64,000 nt of DNA from Neodiprion pinetum (lineage: Eukaryota; Arthropoda; Insecta; Hymenoptera; Diprionidae). Position numbers and translations under genes: made by a program. Position 1 is the first letter of the stretch. Each line of letters begins with the position of its first letter. Positions 1 to 14,200 of the stretch are shown piece after piece. Under the pieces are notes generated by a model that was not told where the DNA came from, did not search any database, and saw only the letters and a program-made list of their open reading frames with translations. The stretch spans positions 1,676,501 to 1,740,500 of the forward strand of contig NC_060237.1 of assembly GCF_021155775.2 (NCBI RefSeq), in the 5' to 3' direction.

Positions 1-563
1 TTCAAGAAGTTGGCTTTTCAAAATAAAGACATATTTCGTTTATCAGGGTTTACACTTAATTTCGGACATTTATTCCTAAACATGCATCGTTACAATAACG
101 CTACCAACTTCATCCTCGTTAAAGTTGAAAGATCGGTAAATTATCAAATACAAAATGTGATCCGTTAAAACGGGAAACTTTAGAGGGAATCGCGGTTATC
201 CGATCCTGTTGGACGAGATGAGCTTCTCCGGCAGAATGGAAGCAAAAGCCGGAGAAGAAGAAGAAGAAGAAGAGCCGGTTGAGGCATTCCAGCGGTTGGG
301 AATGATGGCGGAAGGGGGGGGGGGGGGGGGGGGCAGGTAAGCAGAGGACGAACAGGTAGGATGAAAAGAAGGCTAAAAACAAAAGAAGTAAAGCAACAAG
401 ATGATCTACCTTACCGCCATATAAGGTGTCCGATCGGCGCTGCTTGTTGGGGTCCAGCCTATTTCTTTCCCCTTGTACTTGTATCGTCCTCCGGGTTTAT
501 TTCGCGCACAACACTGCTTTCAAATACACACAGTCGTCACAGAGAAAACACAAAGATAGAGAG

Positions 564-601
<38 letters not shown>

Positions 602-704
602 TTAAAGATAGAAAGAGAAAAAGAGAGAAAGATGTATCAATTATATATTACGATAATATTGAACTTGCACCACAAGACGCCGCGCGACGACCTTTGTTTT
701 ACGT

Positions 705-742
<38 letters not shown>

Positions 743-3021
743 ATACTTATTCTTGACACTGTCGCCGTATTCACTTGTGTCAACGATCAGGATCGATCTT
801 GTTTAATCACTGAAATAAACTTTAAACTATACTCAACTGTAACGTCAGATCACTAGCACGCAGTTTAACCTGCACTGCATATGATACACATCGGATAGAA
901 AAAGCACAAAAGTAACTCGCGAGGCACTCGTTTTGTCATCGGTTATTGATGTAAATTCTTCGTCAAGGTCACTGAACGATATAACAACAACAACCCCGCA
1001 GGACAATCGGCGATATCGTCATCATCCTCCCAGACACCGTTTTCCCGAAAATCACCTCGATAAAACCATACATCGACAATTGTATAATCTTACCGTGAAA
1101 AATACTCAAGGTATACGGAATAATCACATTGCGGCCGGCGGCGGGTTCCTCTCAACAACAACATCAACAACAACATCGTCGTAGTCGTTTAGTCGTGCAT
1201 AAACACCTTATTACTCGCAGGATCAACAAGCGGTGTGAACGTTGACGCGGAACGATCGAACAACTCGTCACGTGACCGACGCGCACTTCTTTTTTTTTCC
1301 CCAGGCCAAACTCTCCGACGAGCTCCGAAGAAGAATAACGAGAAGTACGAGGAGGCGAAGAAGCCGTTTTTCTCTACTTCCGTACCACGCGGGCGTCAAA
1401 CTCGGCGACCGAAACACGACCGTTGACTCTCGACTTTCTCACACGCAGCGCATGCTGGACTACGGCCGACTGAAAAGCGCCCGCAAATACGGAACGAAGC
1501 GTCGTCGACGCTGCTGCCCTCGTGCGGCCGGCCCTCGAAACTAATCTCAGAGACGCAAGCTACGTTCGACAGTCTACTAGTTAACTTACTACGGCATTCT
1601 AGTCTAATTTGCGACCGCCCCCCGCTGCCGACGCACCTTTTATTCCGAGGACGAGTTATGTAAGCGGTAAGTAAACCGTCGTCCTTCCCTCAATCTTATC
1701 GTCGGATTTTTAATCGACCGTGTAATACGCGGCACGTTGTCTCTATGTTTGCTCATCCCACACCTCGTGCGTAAATAGCCTGTCCCCTTGAAGGGGGTTG
1801 CCCTGGTCGATTTTGACGTTGACTTATGCGTCTCCCAGATATCAAAATCCACGAGATAAGAGGCTTGACAGCCCCATTCGACTCCAACGCATTTTCATTT
1901 TAGGTAGAAATGAAGATGTGGCACGGATTATACGAAATCGCGACAGTAAATTCTTTTCGTTTCTTTGCTTCTGCGTCAAATGAAAATATATTCGAGTGCT
2001 TTTGTTCGGAATTGCCTGTGTACGCGAACTTTTTACAAAATTCACTTAGCAATTGCAGTTTTTAGTCGAATAAGAAAATTTTCTACTAACAATTTCGACC
2101 AGCATTCGCTTCGGCCGCCATATTGAATTTATAGCTTACGGTGGCAAACATCGATCGTAGTGAAAACATTGTTGTGACCAAAGTTCAAGTTTAGATATCG
2201 ACCGGACCTGTGGAAAGAGACGTAAACATTTCGTCGGGCGATCGGAAGATGTGTGTAGAGCGTTGTTTGCAAGTAGTCGTACCGTGGCGTCTTTCGAGAT
2301 TATACGTCCGTAATTCTAGCAGCCAGCCGAGATACCTCTCTCTCTCTCCAGGACCCGTCCATATTACGACTTCTAGTAAAAAGTTGAAAATCAGCGAATT
2401 ACCCACTAAAATAAATTGCCCTATGAATTCAATATGGCGATGAAAAAAAAGGTATGTTCTTTTAAAAATTCGTTTTCTACTATAATTCTAAAATAAAAAT
2501 AAAACAAAACTCCGAGTTTTCGTCTTGCAGACTATTTCTAAAGGATGGAAATCAATTTTCCTGAATTGCAGCTGAACGAATATGAACATTACGGTAAAAG
2601 AATGTTTTCAATCAAACTAGAATCGAGATTTGAATCGTGAAAACTGTTGGGTAATTCTCATAAAATATCATGTTTTCGACGTGAAATACAATAAATGGTC
2701 GGATATTTTTTACAAAATTGAGAATATTCTGCGAAAAAATCACGTTCCGAGTAAATTCTGAAAACAATTTTTATCTGCAAGCTTAGCTCGCCACTTATCG
2801 TTAGTTGCCACGAGAAATCCGGCGGCCACTCGGGACTGATTAAAATGCTAATCTGACGAACTCGTGTATTCATCCATCTGTATTTTACCTACCTATTTAT
2901 ATACACGCATGACCGCAACATGCGTTTGTCAAAATGTGATATAACTCTTGTCCGGCGGATAAAATATGTTCCAACACCTCTTTGCACCATTGAAATTGAC
3001 AAATGATTTGCAAAATTGCAG
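1..3021. other. Region without recognised gene; low-complexity tracts
   Basis: No protein family is recognisable. It holds a 20-base G run (314-333) directly before a donor-like CAG|GTAAGC, a GA run (568-599), an AT run (709-738) and CAA/ACA-rich stretches near 980 and 1160. A GTAAGT donor-like site occurs at 1668. Base composition around 1200-1650 is GC- and CpG-rich, as in insect promoters or 5' exons, but no transcript can be assigned. Confidence 0.5.
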
Positions 3022-3181
3022 TTATTCGCGCTGCTGGACTACCTATAAGGGCGATTCTGGGAAACTGCCTGCAGAGCTGTACGCATTATTCGCGGCTATG
3101 CATGAACGGATCGGAGGGCTTCCACTTTCCACCCTGCAGCCTGCATCCCATAACCAGATGCATCGGATTCTCAGATATGCG
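3022..3181 (+). other. Exon-like island of unknown nature
   Basis: A 160-bp, comparatively GC-rich segment bounded by AAATTGCAG and GCG|GTAAGG. Two of its three frames are open (one includes LPAELYALFAAMHERIGG), and neither matches a family I know. It could be an exon of a non-coding RNA or of a gene reaching in from outside, or chance. Confidence 0.2.
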
Positions 3182-3903
3182 GTAAGGATGTCCTTCTATC
3201 TTTCGATATTGAAAACGCGGAATAAGGGAAAGAGAACTTTAGCCTGCGGTACGACTTTATTCTATACGTATATATAGAGGTTATTAAGTTGCGGGAATTT
3301 TTTATTTTCAATCTTTGAAAAGAGAATGAGAATATTCAAGTTTTTTGCTCGTTTGATTTGGTCCACCTTGTGCACGTCGGAGGATTCCAACAAAATCGTA
3401 CCTATTCAAACAAGTGATAGCAGATATAAAAAATCACTCGCTCGTAAATAAAGGGTATAAAATTGAAAATTGCCTACATGTAGGCATGTGCGTGCGTTGT
3501 GTAACACGCTAAGCGCACGAATACAGGTGTGCAAATAAATAGGACTCGGTGATACACGTGATATTGCGTTTCTCAAATAGCGAATGAATTTTCGCGCCTG
3601 TGCGAAACGTTTTCACCTCGTCGCTCGGTTTTGTGCCATACATTACACATGTATCAGTACACAACGAGCGATAATGTACGAGACGCGAGGAGCCGAGGTC
3701 GAATACCACATGTCAACGAGAAACGCTTGTTTGCGAAGACGAAGTACAGAAACACACACACACGCGCGGAAGGAGGAATAAACAAAACTTATTGCAAAAT
3801 CGCACGAATAAGTAAACGACCACGATTTCGATTTTTCATTTATTCTTAGTTCTCTTTACACGTTTAACGTCGCACCGAGAGAAGGGATAAAAATTATATG
3901 ACA

Positions 3904-4014
3904 CCTTAGGGTGTGCCAAAATAAAATAACTTTTTTTTTAAAACGTGTATCAAAATTTTGGTCCGCGTTTCAAAAAACAAAAATGTTTTTATTTTTTTGT
4001 TACACCCTATTATA
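3904..4014. mobile_element. Short fold-back (MITE-like) element
   Basis: The left end (CTTAGGGTGTGCCAAAATAA) and right end (TTGTTACACCCTATTA) are inverted repeats of about 27 bp with mismatches, separated by an A/T-rich middle. Non-coding. The TAGGGTGT end resembles that of the element at 44788-44945. Confidence 0.55.
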
Positions 4015-7000
4015 CTGACAGTTATACGCGAACTGTAAATTGCAGAAAAAAAACGCACGAACTTCGTTCGTTCGCGGTACCTATACCTAAGGGGGAAAAT
4101 GGACGGCGAGCTATTTTCCGCGAATGATACACTCCGGCGATTGGAAATTTTTGGAAATTCCAACCCTCGGTCCGGGGCTACGGGACCCCGTTTCGAGCCT
4201 GAACAAACACCGGGATTTCCGGAGGGGCTGCACCGCCCCTGCAGCGTACCCGTACAACGTTGCAGACGATATAACAGAAACCACGGGGTTTTATTGCGGA
4301 GGGGATGAGCGACACCTGGTTCAAATGAGCGCCATAATACCCGGGGGAAATAATTCGGTTTGCCGGTGAAAATCCCGCACCTTTGACCGATAAATTTTAC
4401 AACCAATTATTGACTCGACGGCAAATTGACGCAAGCATGGTAAGGGAAGTTTTGCCTTACGTTAGACCTGCAGGTACTAATTCTAAGTAAGGCCTTGCTA
4501 AACCCTATTTGGCTCTTAAATCCTGTTCAGTACCGACAATTGCTATTTTGTACACTCGAACCCGTTTAAACGACCGTAAGAGTATTTATTTTTTTAAAGT
4601 CACTCGTTCTATTCTTGCACTAATCCCCTCGTTTGAGTTAATTAGTATTACTTTTGGTAAACTAAACGCATGCTAATAAATCTTTCAGACAGTTATTGCG
4701 ACGATTGACGATTATTACAAGAATTTATTACTCTCAATTCAGAGGTAAAGCTTAGATTTGCAAAAAAATAAATGAAATATGTATTAGTAGGTAACGTTAA
4801 TCTCAACTACTGGATATTATAATTGATATTTGAATTCGATATCACTACTTACTTCGATCGATCTTATAAGTATTGAAATCAAATTCAATCATTATCGAGA
4901 TTCTCGTGGCCAAGAATTTTGTGGATTCTCCCGACCTGCAGTACATTCAATAGTGGAGGATACAAAGGATCAGTAGAGGTCCTAATTACCTCCTACTTTA
5001 GACCTAAACGTGGAAGAAATGGAAACATCTGCCACTTTTAGGTCCAAAGTAAAATCTCTCTTCGGTGCAAAATGTGTCTTCCATAAGCCCAATTACGTCC
5101 TACCGAAAAATTTCGACTCGGGTTCACGAGAGGCTTGAAATTTGGAAAAAGTAGATCGTTCGAAACAAGAGAACGTAGCAAACTTGCCGGTGAAGGTTTT
5201 TTCCCGGTGCAGCAGCAGCAGCTCGACACGGATGGGCATCCATTAGAGCCGCGAAAGCACGTCGTCAGCGGGATTTTCCAAACCACTTGATCCGCGGTTC
5301 GAACAGCTCGACCCTTCGAGTTCTCGAAGAGATTCGCCCGGCGATCGAAGTTGGTTACACACTGGGACCGAAAATGGGACTCGAGGAGCCGGGTCAACTT
5401 GGTTGTGAAATTCAGCGGCACTCCAGAGCCGGAGGTCACATGTGCACACGTGTCTACGCGGCGCGGATCCTTCTCCGCATCCGGTTCCGGAGATCTCGCT
5501 CGAATTCACACTCGGATTTCCATCTGGTCGAATTCTCATTTCTCTACGGGAATCTGGCCGGAGACGAAGCTGCAGTTTATTTAAAAAAAATTGTTTTTTT
5601 CCCCTTTTACCCTGTTTCGCATACCCGCTCTCGTATAGTTCGACGATTTCGCATTACTCTACCCAGCGATAAATCGTCGTCCCGTTTCGCCAATTGAACG
5701 TACACTAGCTGCTAGTGTGTCGGCAAATTTTGCCCCCGTCGCGGAGCAATAATTAATAGGTTTACGCCCCGTTATTATGCCCCGTTTGTAATTAAATCCC
5801 ACAATGCAGGTCCGTTCACGGGTTTCAGGGCGCGCGGTCAACCGAGTGTCGAAAAAAAAAAAAAAACAAAAAAACTTCGCGACAGTTTGAACCGCGGATT
5901 CGGTGCTACGAATTATCGAATATCCGCAGACGTCGCTGAATCGCCTGAGAAAGTGATTTAAACGTAAACGATCTTGAGCAGCTTTCGTTCGCAATCGCGT
6001 TGCGTAAATAGCTGCTACAGTGCCACTCCACGACACCGTGATATTTTTTACTTGTCTCCCTCTCCCTGCATTCGGGGCATAAAGGTTCCGCTCTCCCGGC
6101 GGGCTTTAAAATCGCATTACTCTTCAGTTGAACATTCATACTTCTCGCGCACGCCGCGATATCTGCCTCTATGCTCCGAGAAGCTCTTTAAAGGTCGTCG
6201 TCTCCCGGCCTCGAAGCCAAAAGCGCATACGCCACAGGTCTGAAAAGCTTTTGCCATTGCAGGATGGTATATATATATACATAGGTATGGTATATATATA
6301 TATATATATACATACATACATATATACACTTATGTACCGGGGTGAATTTGTTGCACTGAATATTACCTGGAACGCATAAAGGCGGCGTACGGCCTCGTAA
6401 CCGTGAATAGAGATATCGCCCTGAATCGACCCTTCGTCGATGTAGGTATTTACCTTATAATATACCCTCGCTATACGTGCTCCGGGCGAAATGTATTCTT
6501 ATCTCGGAGAATGACTTCTGCAGCTGTTTTCCGCGGAAGGATTGAAAAAGTGATTTTTACGCTCGCCCGCGATACCTACACGCGAAGGTAGCGAAAAAGT
6601 ACGCGTTTGCCGGATGTCATAAGGAAGACGAACTCTCTCTTATCGAGATCAGGCCCACACCTCAACCTGTACCCGTACACTCGAGTCTCCGAGGGAGCTT
6701 TTACATGACTCCGATTCGACGGAGTTCGGGGCAATAATTCCCGAGTTTGGCCCATCGGAACGTGACTGCGATTCCACAGCAGCCACGTTGTGGAACATGG
6801 TGAAAACTCGGGTGCGGAGCTTTGACGTCGACGCGCCCCGAGGATGCCGGGTTTACGGGGTCCCTACAGCGGGGGAGATACGACCTACGGGCGGAATAAC
6901 GCCGCCTGGGAACGCGGCCTCTGATCCAATCATGCCCCTTTTATTTGCCGTAAGTAGTGGGTACCAATAAATAGTATTTATTAACGTCAATTGAGTTAAA

Positions 7001-10000
7001 TTACGTTTTATTCATCGCGTCGAGCGCATTGTGCGAGCACCCAACGACCGCTCCGAGTCCTGCTTTGATTCGTCAATCAGTCCGTACTTCACCGCCTCTC
7101 ACGCAAACTACGGAGGTATCACGAAATTACGCTTATGGTTTCTTACGTATGCACACACCTACGTACGTATGATTAATTCAAACCTCATACCTACGTACAC
7201 GTAAGTGTATCATCCTGCGATAAAAATTATCCCAATTATAATAATCGAGAGGTCCTTGGTTGTCAGACAAAAACGACGCCCATTGCTACGTATATATATA
7301 TATATATTCGTCTCGTCAATTGAGTTTCCGACCAATTCCCGAAGGCTTTCGCGAACCTTTTCTCGGTCGAGGTGTTGGGTTGAATTTTCTTTTTCTCTAT
7401 TTCGATTTCGCAAAGTGTAATACGGTCCTCCCGTATTTTCCTGCACCTATTCGAAGAAAGGATCGGGGGACGGGGGCTTCTTTTTTTACAATACATAAAT
7501 TATTTCACGGCTATATCGCGTATTCGGACATTGTAACCAGGCACAATAGGGGTCACTGGGTATGCATGGCGGCACTGAGCCCTGCGGAGTTGTTCCTCCT
7601 CCTCCTTCTCGAGCAAAAACTACATTCGTACATAGATTCGTACGTGGGTAAGGTGGGTATACCCTGCAGCTCGGAAAATAATTCACTTTTTCTTCGCTAC
7701 GCGTATATCTATACGTACTCGACAGTCTTGCCGATGCTCGCGCCGGCCCTTCCTACCTTTTTTTAAGGGCTCATTGTATGCCCCAGGCTCTCCTTTACTC
7801 CGCAGTTGTCAACCCTTCTTTGGCTATCCTCGAAAGGAAAGGTAAAACCAACGACGAAACGGAGAACGCGAAATAAATTCCAATTTTTTTGTAAATAGGA
7901 GTATACCTGTTCGTCCCTCTGTCTTCCGGCTAAAGGATAAAGTTACAAATTTACAGCAACAATTAACATGCGTTGAATCCCATACGGTATTTTTTAAATG
8001 CCGAATCCTGCATGACTCTTAGCACTAATAATTTGCTGTAAATACATATCATTTTAACTATATGCCTTCAACTTTTGTTAGTGTAAAAATGTTTTGCAAA
8101 ACAGAGCGAACCGGCTGCGAATATAATTTTTTTTCATGTGCAATTTTTTTACGAGGCTTTTCATAATAATTGTTTCGTAAAAAAGTCGGTTATAAGATTT
8201 GCGTAGGTTGGTTATGACTAATTAGTGAACATGCCTTCGCGACCCGCCGCAATGGCAAGACGTAAACACAATTCGCGGTCGATTTACGGAAAATTGTCAC
8301 AATTCTCTAATTGGATTACGTCTAACGAAGGTCGCGTCACCCTCGTACAGATTGAGTTATCGCCCAGCAGCCTTCTCCTACAAGGTCGAAACGGAAGCCG
8401 TTTCGTCGACGGAATTTTATCCCACGTTAATTGTGAGCAAAATCTTATTCATCAGCGGTACGCTGTTGAATAAATTTTGTATCAAATTTACGATTTCGAA
8501 TACTTGTCAAAAAGTCGACATATTGAATTTCGAGAATCGGAATTCGTCTGTGATTTTAAGCAATAAAATAAACGAATTATCCTGTAGAAAGTTCAAGTAT
8601 AGAAAATTGGAAATATAGAAACGTCAAAATCTATAATCTGTATACGATGTATTCTATATTATGACAATATATATTCTGACCTGTACATTTTCCTGTTTCT
8701 CCATGCTTCAATTTTCTACATTTTTTAAATAGGATAAATTGAATTTCCGCTTCTTTCAAACTTCTACACTGTGGCCTTTCCATTTTTTCATCCTTCTATA
8801 TTTTCACCCACGCCAAAATTCTCCTGCCGGAGGATCAAACAACGCACGCGAAGATGTACGATGGCATGGTGCTAAGAATTTGCGGGGTTGGGCCTAATTT
8901 CGGGGCAGACAATAGACGGATATTTGTCTCGAGAGGGCGAAGGGATCCGACAGCGAACTCTAAACTCTGAAGTAATATAAAGGGTAATGGGAACTGACGA
9001 AATATCTCCGCTCGATGGGCTTTCCGGGGGTCTGAATAAGTGTCCTTGAATATTCAATCCCGGATTTCCAACGACTGTGAGAAGATGTCGAAATGCATTT
9101 TCGGGGGAGAGTTTCAAAATTGAGTTTTTTCCACTCAAGAATCAGTCGTGTAATTCAGCCTCGTACAGCTCCGATGCAGACATCAGTTTTTACTCTCGTT
9201 TCAATGATCATAAACGCGGGGTCGGGATACCGACAATGAGTGTGTTTCTATCGTTGGAGGGAAAATAACCACTAATATCTTCAGAGTTAATGGCGCCCTC
9301 TCTCTTCTCTACCAGGTTCAACGGGGGAAACTGATAGCATGACGAGTACAAATCCACAAGCGAATTTCCCCCTCCCCCCCTCCCCTCCCGCAACAATAAA
9401 GACAAAAGCTCTTTCAAACTCCGAATCTTCTTTCCTGTTCATTAATTCAAAGAACATTTCGCGTTAATTGACGAGCCCTCTTCACAACGGCTCATCGATC
9501 CCGTACTTATACGTATTATATGCCCTGTATATACCAATTGACAACAATGGGAAAAGCCCCGGTAGACAGAGACTCATTCCATTAGCCAATTTCCCCCTCG
9601 TCGTATCCACGGAACACTTCTACACTCGTATTAATACATCAGTGTTATGCATTATGCCGACGACGTTCCGCTCGGCTAATTCACCCTTCGGTCTTATCAA
9701 TTTTTCGCGGCTGCTTCTTTCACCATCTTTTATCGGGAAAGAGGCGGCTTTGTCCACTTCCGAAACCGTTTCATTTTCCACGATATACATAAGAGCGGGA
9801 TAAAATGAAGATCCGAGGCGCAAAAACAACCGCAGAAAATGGCGACGTAATGGCTTCTGTCAAAAGGAGACAAATGAGAGGCGAAAGGTTCGATATCGGC
9901 GAAGCTACTTCCCGATTCGATGCGCCTGTACACCGGAAGTCCGATGCCAATTTCAAGCACGTCGAAGCCGCCCGCAAAGCGCGAGAGACGAGCTATTGAC

Positions 10001-11043
10001 AAAATTTGTCCGGTACGCGGTAGATAAATAAATTACCAGGCAGTTTCTTAATGAAACCCTTGGCCTCGCTTCGCTTGCTTTCTGGCTGGCTGAAGTGAGA
10101 GGATCGAGCCTTCTCCGAGGCTATTTTTCAACCCTGCAGCCGGCGTCTCCTTCTCGTCGCCTCAAGAGCCGCAAGGAAGAAGAACCGTGTGCACACCGAG
10201 GCCGAGAATTGCCTTTGAAACATTGATATTGCGGTTGTAAAATGTCTCGATAGATACACACCTTGATATATTCATTTACCGACTCTCCATTACTCTTGCC
10301 CACATTCATGCATTACGAAGCTGAGAGAGAAAGAGAATGGCCAGCGAGCATCGATCGAAGACTGCCTATGTATCTCCGCGCACATCCTCAGGCCAAGGAA
10401 ACTGTGGTGCCAACGTTGTAGACGTTGCCGAGGAAAAGGAATAGATGGAAGAAAAGAGATGAGCTGCAGCCCTGACACACCGCGAGTTGATTACCCGTAA
10501 AGTCAAGTGCCCAACGCTCTTTAAACTACCATGAATCCCCGGAAGTGTCTAACGGAGGCTTTGAAATTCGAGGAAATTCAGTGAAATTTCATCAAGTGGG
10601 TACTGAAGCTGAAATATCGCGAAATTCGTTATGAAGTCTGCAGGTTAATGCGCCGAATCAGCTGAAATTTGAGGAAGTAAGAGAAGCGAGGTCACGCTGG
10701 AAGCTCTCCATAAAATTAGAAGGATGCGAACCGAATCCTCCGAGTCGTTCTCACCGGACGTAATATATCCTTGAAAAATCGTGGCTGATCAATCCAGGTC
10801 CTACACGTCATCCTATCCGATGAAATTCTGAAAAGTTGTCGAAAGCTACGAATCCATCCCTGAAAGCAATTGGAACGACCAGAGAGTACATACCTACATG
10901 CTACGGAGAGTGGAGGTAAGGAGAAGTATCTCATGTGAGTTTCCAACTGAAAAAGTACCCACTAAAAAGCGAGGAATAGTGGTTCAACAAGTCGCTAGAA
11001 TGGCGCCCATAAGTAACGAGGGTTAAAATTTGATTGGCGCTTT
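4015..11043. other. Intergenic, no recognised gene
   Basis: Nothing resembling a known protein was seen on either strand; open frames overlap on both strands and lack family motifs. It contains short GC-rich hairpins near 4160-4240, an A run near 5850, TA-rich microsatellites near 6267-6325 and 7280-7308, and a C-rich run near 9367-9390. Confidence 0.5.
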
Positions 11044-11236
11044 CAGTAGTAATACAAGAAGAGTTCTGCGTACAGATCACGATACCGATATCTTACGTCA
11101 GACACAAACCTTTTTTCCGATGATCGGTGAAGTCAACCAGAGTGGGGATAACCCCACACAAAAAAAAAACAAGGGTTTGTGTCTGAGCAAAATGTCGGTA
11201 TCGGGATTTGTACGCAGAACTCTCCTCTACTACTGC
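11044..11236. mobile_element. Fold-back (MITE-like) element
   Basis: Arms of about 65 bp (11044-11110 and 11173-11236) are inverted copies. Shared blocks include AGAGTTCTGCGTACA, CGATACCGA and CAGACACAAACC. The 60-bp loop has no coding content. It is probably a non-autonomous DNA transposon remnant. Confidence 0.75.
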
Positions 11237-14200
11237 TTTCTGGAACTTTTGTTACAGCAACGTTATCTTAATTTTCCTTTACTTTACGGACACTTTCTAT
11301 ACATGGAGATGATCCTCAATACCGCGTACCTACATAACTGCAGATGAGATCTTAAAGTTGAAAGGAAATCGTCAAACGCCCAGAAAGTTCGGGGTTGGCA
11401 TTTTCTTAGAGGTGATTGCTGCCTGGCGTGTGAGTGAAACGTGCAAAGATCCAGAGAGTGAAATAACAGGGTCTACACGCAAGAGCGGGGGAAGAGGTGG
11501 AAGTTGGCAATCAGTGATCGATCAGTGTTTTTTTGACGTTCCGGCATCGGGCACTCTCCGCGACTGTTCTTGACGCGGAAACAAAGCGGTACAAAGCCGA
11601 CGCCTTCCTCGATGGGGATGGGCTCTCGGATATCTCGAGAGGCTCTCGTCGCCTCGCCCCTTGTACCTTACAGGGCGAGTAAATCAGTCGGCGGATCGTC
11701 CTGCAGGCGGCAAGGTATTTCCCGCGGCTTTTGTGTCTCTGCGAATCGAATCGCTACTTAACTCATTTAGCGCAGCTGCTCGGTCAGTGGCATTCTAGAC
11801 CTTCAATTAGGTTCTATGTACCAACGTGGGGTGGATTCCTCTTGGAGTCCCTGACCGGACACTGTGCATGGGACAAGCGTAATTCGGATCCCGTTGTCCA
11901 TCTCGATCTTCACCCAGAGGGGAATTACGATTCCCCGAGAGGCGCTTGTACCGCAATCACGTACAGGGTGTATGAAAAATTTCTCGCTTCGATAATTCCG
12001 TTTGGCTGATCGAAGCGAGACTCAAACGACTATCAGAAGCGGCCGAGCAACGCGGTGCTCGGATTTATTTACAATTCCAACGAACTTGGATTGCTTCTTG
12101 TATGCTTTTTAAACCACACCCCACACACACGTTTTCACTTAGTTTATTTTACGAACGCGCAACGGTCAGGAGAATGTCTCATCAAGCCCAGAATGCGAAT
12201 CGTCTGCTCTGGCGTTGCACCGCATATCTTGCTTATGTGTTACCACGTTGCGGGTACCTTGAAGAGTTCCGGCCATTCTGGAAGTCCTTTTAACTCGCGA
12301 GCATATCTCGTTGAAATACTCGCGTTTTGCAAATAACGCGGAGGAGATTAAAAAGGAGAAAGAGAACCCGGACGAGTACCGGACCCGTTTTTCACACTCC
12401 GAGAGTCACACTCTTCCTCTCTTTTCAAACCGCGCGGTGTCTTTCCATCCACGTATGGACGAAAGCCGACCGCTTCCTCCCGAGATCATCCCTTCTTAAC
12501 CTGTTCCAATCCGGCCTCCGATGAGGAAGAAGTGAGCCGCACAGAAAATACAGGGTTCACCTCAATTTCCGCCGATACGCGGTCAGCTCTGCGTTTGAGG
12601 TATGTTCCTTTCCAAATTGTGCGTATGTGGGACATATTATACGCATAATCGGATGAGACGGGAGCCCGGCGAAAAGCCCGGAGCTTTTATAAGTGCGAGA
12701 GAAGAAGAAGAAGAAGAAAGCCACGCGGAAAGAAGAGCACTGGTATTCCAACAGTTGTGTAACTTCGAGCTGCGTTTGCTACCTTGATGATAAAATTCCG
12801 GTATTTCAAGAATTTCTAATTTCTCGCAGGCGGTACCACTAATTTTCCCCTCCCCCTCCTCCGTCCCATCTTCCTGCCTACCTCCTTTCGTTCGCTGATC
12901 CGGGACGGCGGTTTTTCGACGGGTCCAAGGCTAAGAAAAGACCCGATATGCTCCGGTCTTCCACCCAAACGGCAGACGGGAGTCGTTTTTCACCCAGTCC
13001 TTGAAAGGCATCACCTTCCGTTCAGGCATCTGCCGACGTGTGTTTCAAATTTTTAATCACCCGCCCTCGTCGCGCATGGGGAAAATCACCGGCGCGGCGT
13101 CGAGTGCCAATTAGGGAGAGTTTATACCCGTGACTTCTTATCGTTAACCCGGGTTTTTAATTACCAACAAAAAAGAAGAAAAAAATTTTTTAAATAAAGA
13201 AGAAAAAAATACAGAGTGTGCGGGGTAAATTTCCATGCGTTCGTCAGCCGCTCTTATTTCACGGTAATTTCGCCTAATTTATTGGCTCGTTTCGAATTCC
13301 AGCGTTTATTACGCACGTGCGTGAGTACGTATATATTCTTGTAGCGAGGCGTAATCGTTTGCCTCGTGTGACGTCGACCTCAGGATTTGTAACACGCCAA
13401 AAACGGCTCGGAATACAATTTGTCAAATAATGGGTGAATACGGAGTATTTCGAGTTTAAATTATTATTTTTTCGGAGAAACTCATTTCGGTTTGAGTACG
13501 AGCATCGTACGTAGGCGAAAATCAAGTTGTTCTCAACTTGTGTTTTTTCCCCATTTTGTAAAAAATCGTTCTGCATATAAGCTGTTTGATGCCCGTTACC
13601 GAAATTTCCACGTTTGTTGACCCATGCAAATGAAACATTTGCCATTTTCCGTCAGTTACCTCGCGTGTGCTTTGAAAATCGAATCAACGAGAGCGAATGA
13701 TTATTCATATTACCGGTTCACGGTTACATATGCTGGTTTCAATTGCTCGTACCGCTTTGCCATTAGTTCCACCATTTAGTCGCAAATTGTCTTCCACGCA
13801 TCGACGTTATTCCGCCGTTTAATAACCAACTCTCGTTGGATAAAAAAAAAAAAAAATGACATCAAATTTTGTCATGCAGTTGGCGTGATTCGGGAATTCT
13901 CATCGATTATCAAAAATAAAATAAATCAAAGTAACGTTTCTCGGTTATTCTTGCATTAAATTCTGCTGTAGCAAAATTTAATAACGAGCCTGAGAATTTT
14001 TCGCAAAACTGATGAGATAATTTTCATTAAAACTCGCATTCGTCTCTAACATAATTAACTATAAAATCCTTTTGAAAGTTTTAGTGAAATACTGTTCGGC
14101 TAGCTGATACCGCGTTTTATTCGAAAGTGATGAATAACGAAAACCTTGAACAACGATTAAACATTCCAGCTTCACAATTGCGGACCGACTTCACTCTGCC

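Noticed and set aside
218..337. Plus-strand frame with Glu run and poly-Gly ending at a CAG|GTAAGC site
   Set aside because: The frame depends on a 20-base G homopolymer and matches no family. More likely low-complexity sequence than a coding exon.
361..756. 131-codon open frame
   Set aside because: Most of its length is GA and AT microsatellite (RERERE and YIYIYI runs); no protein signature.
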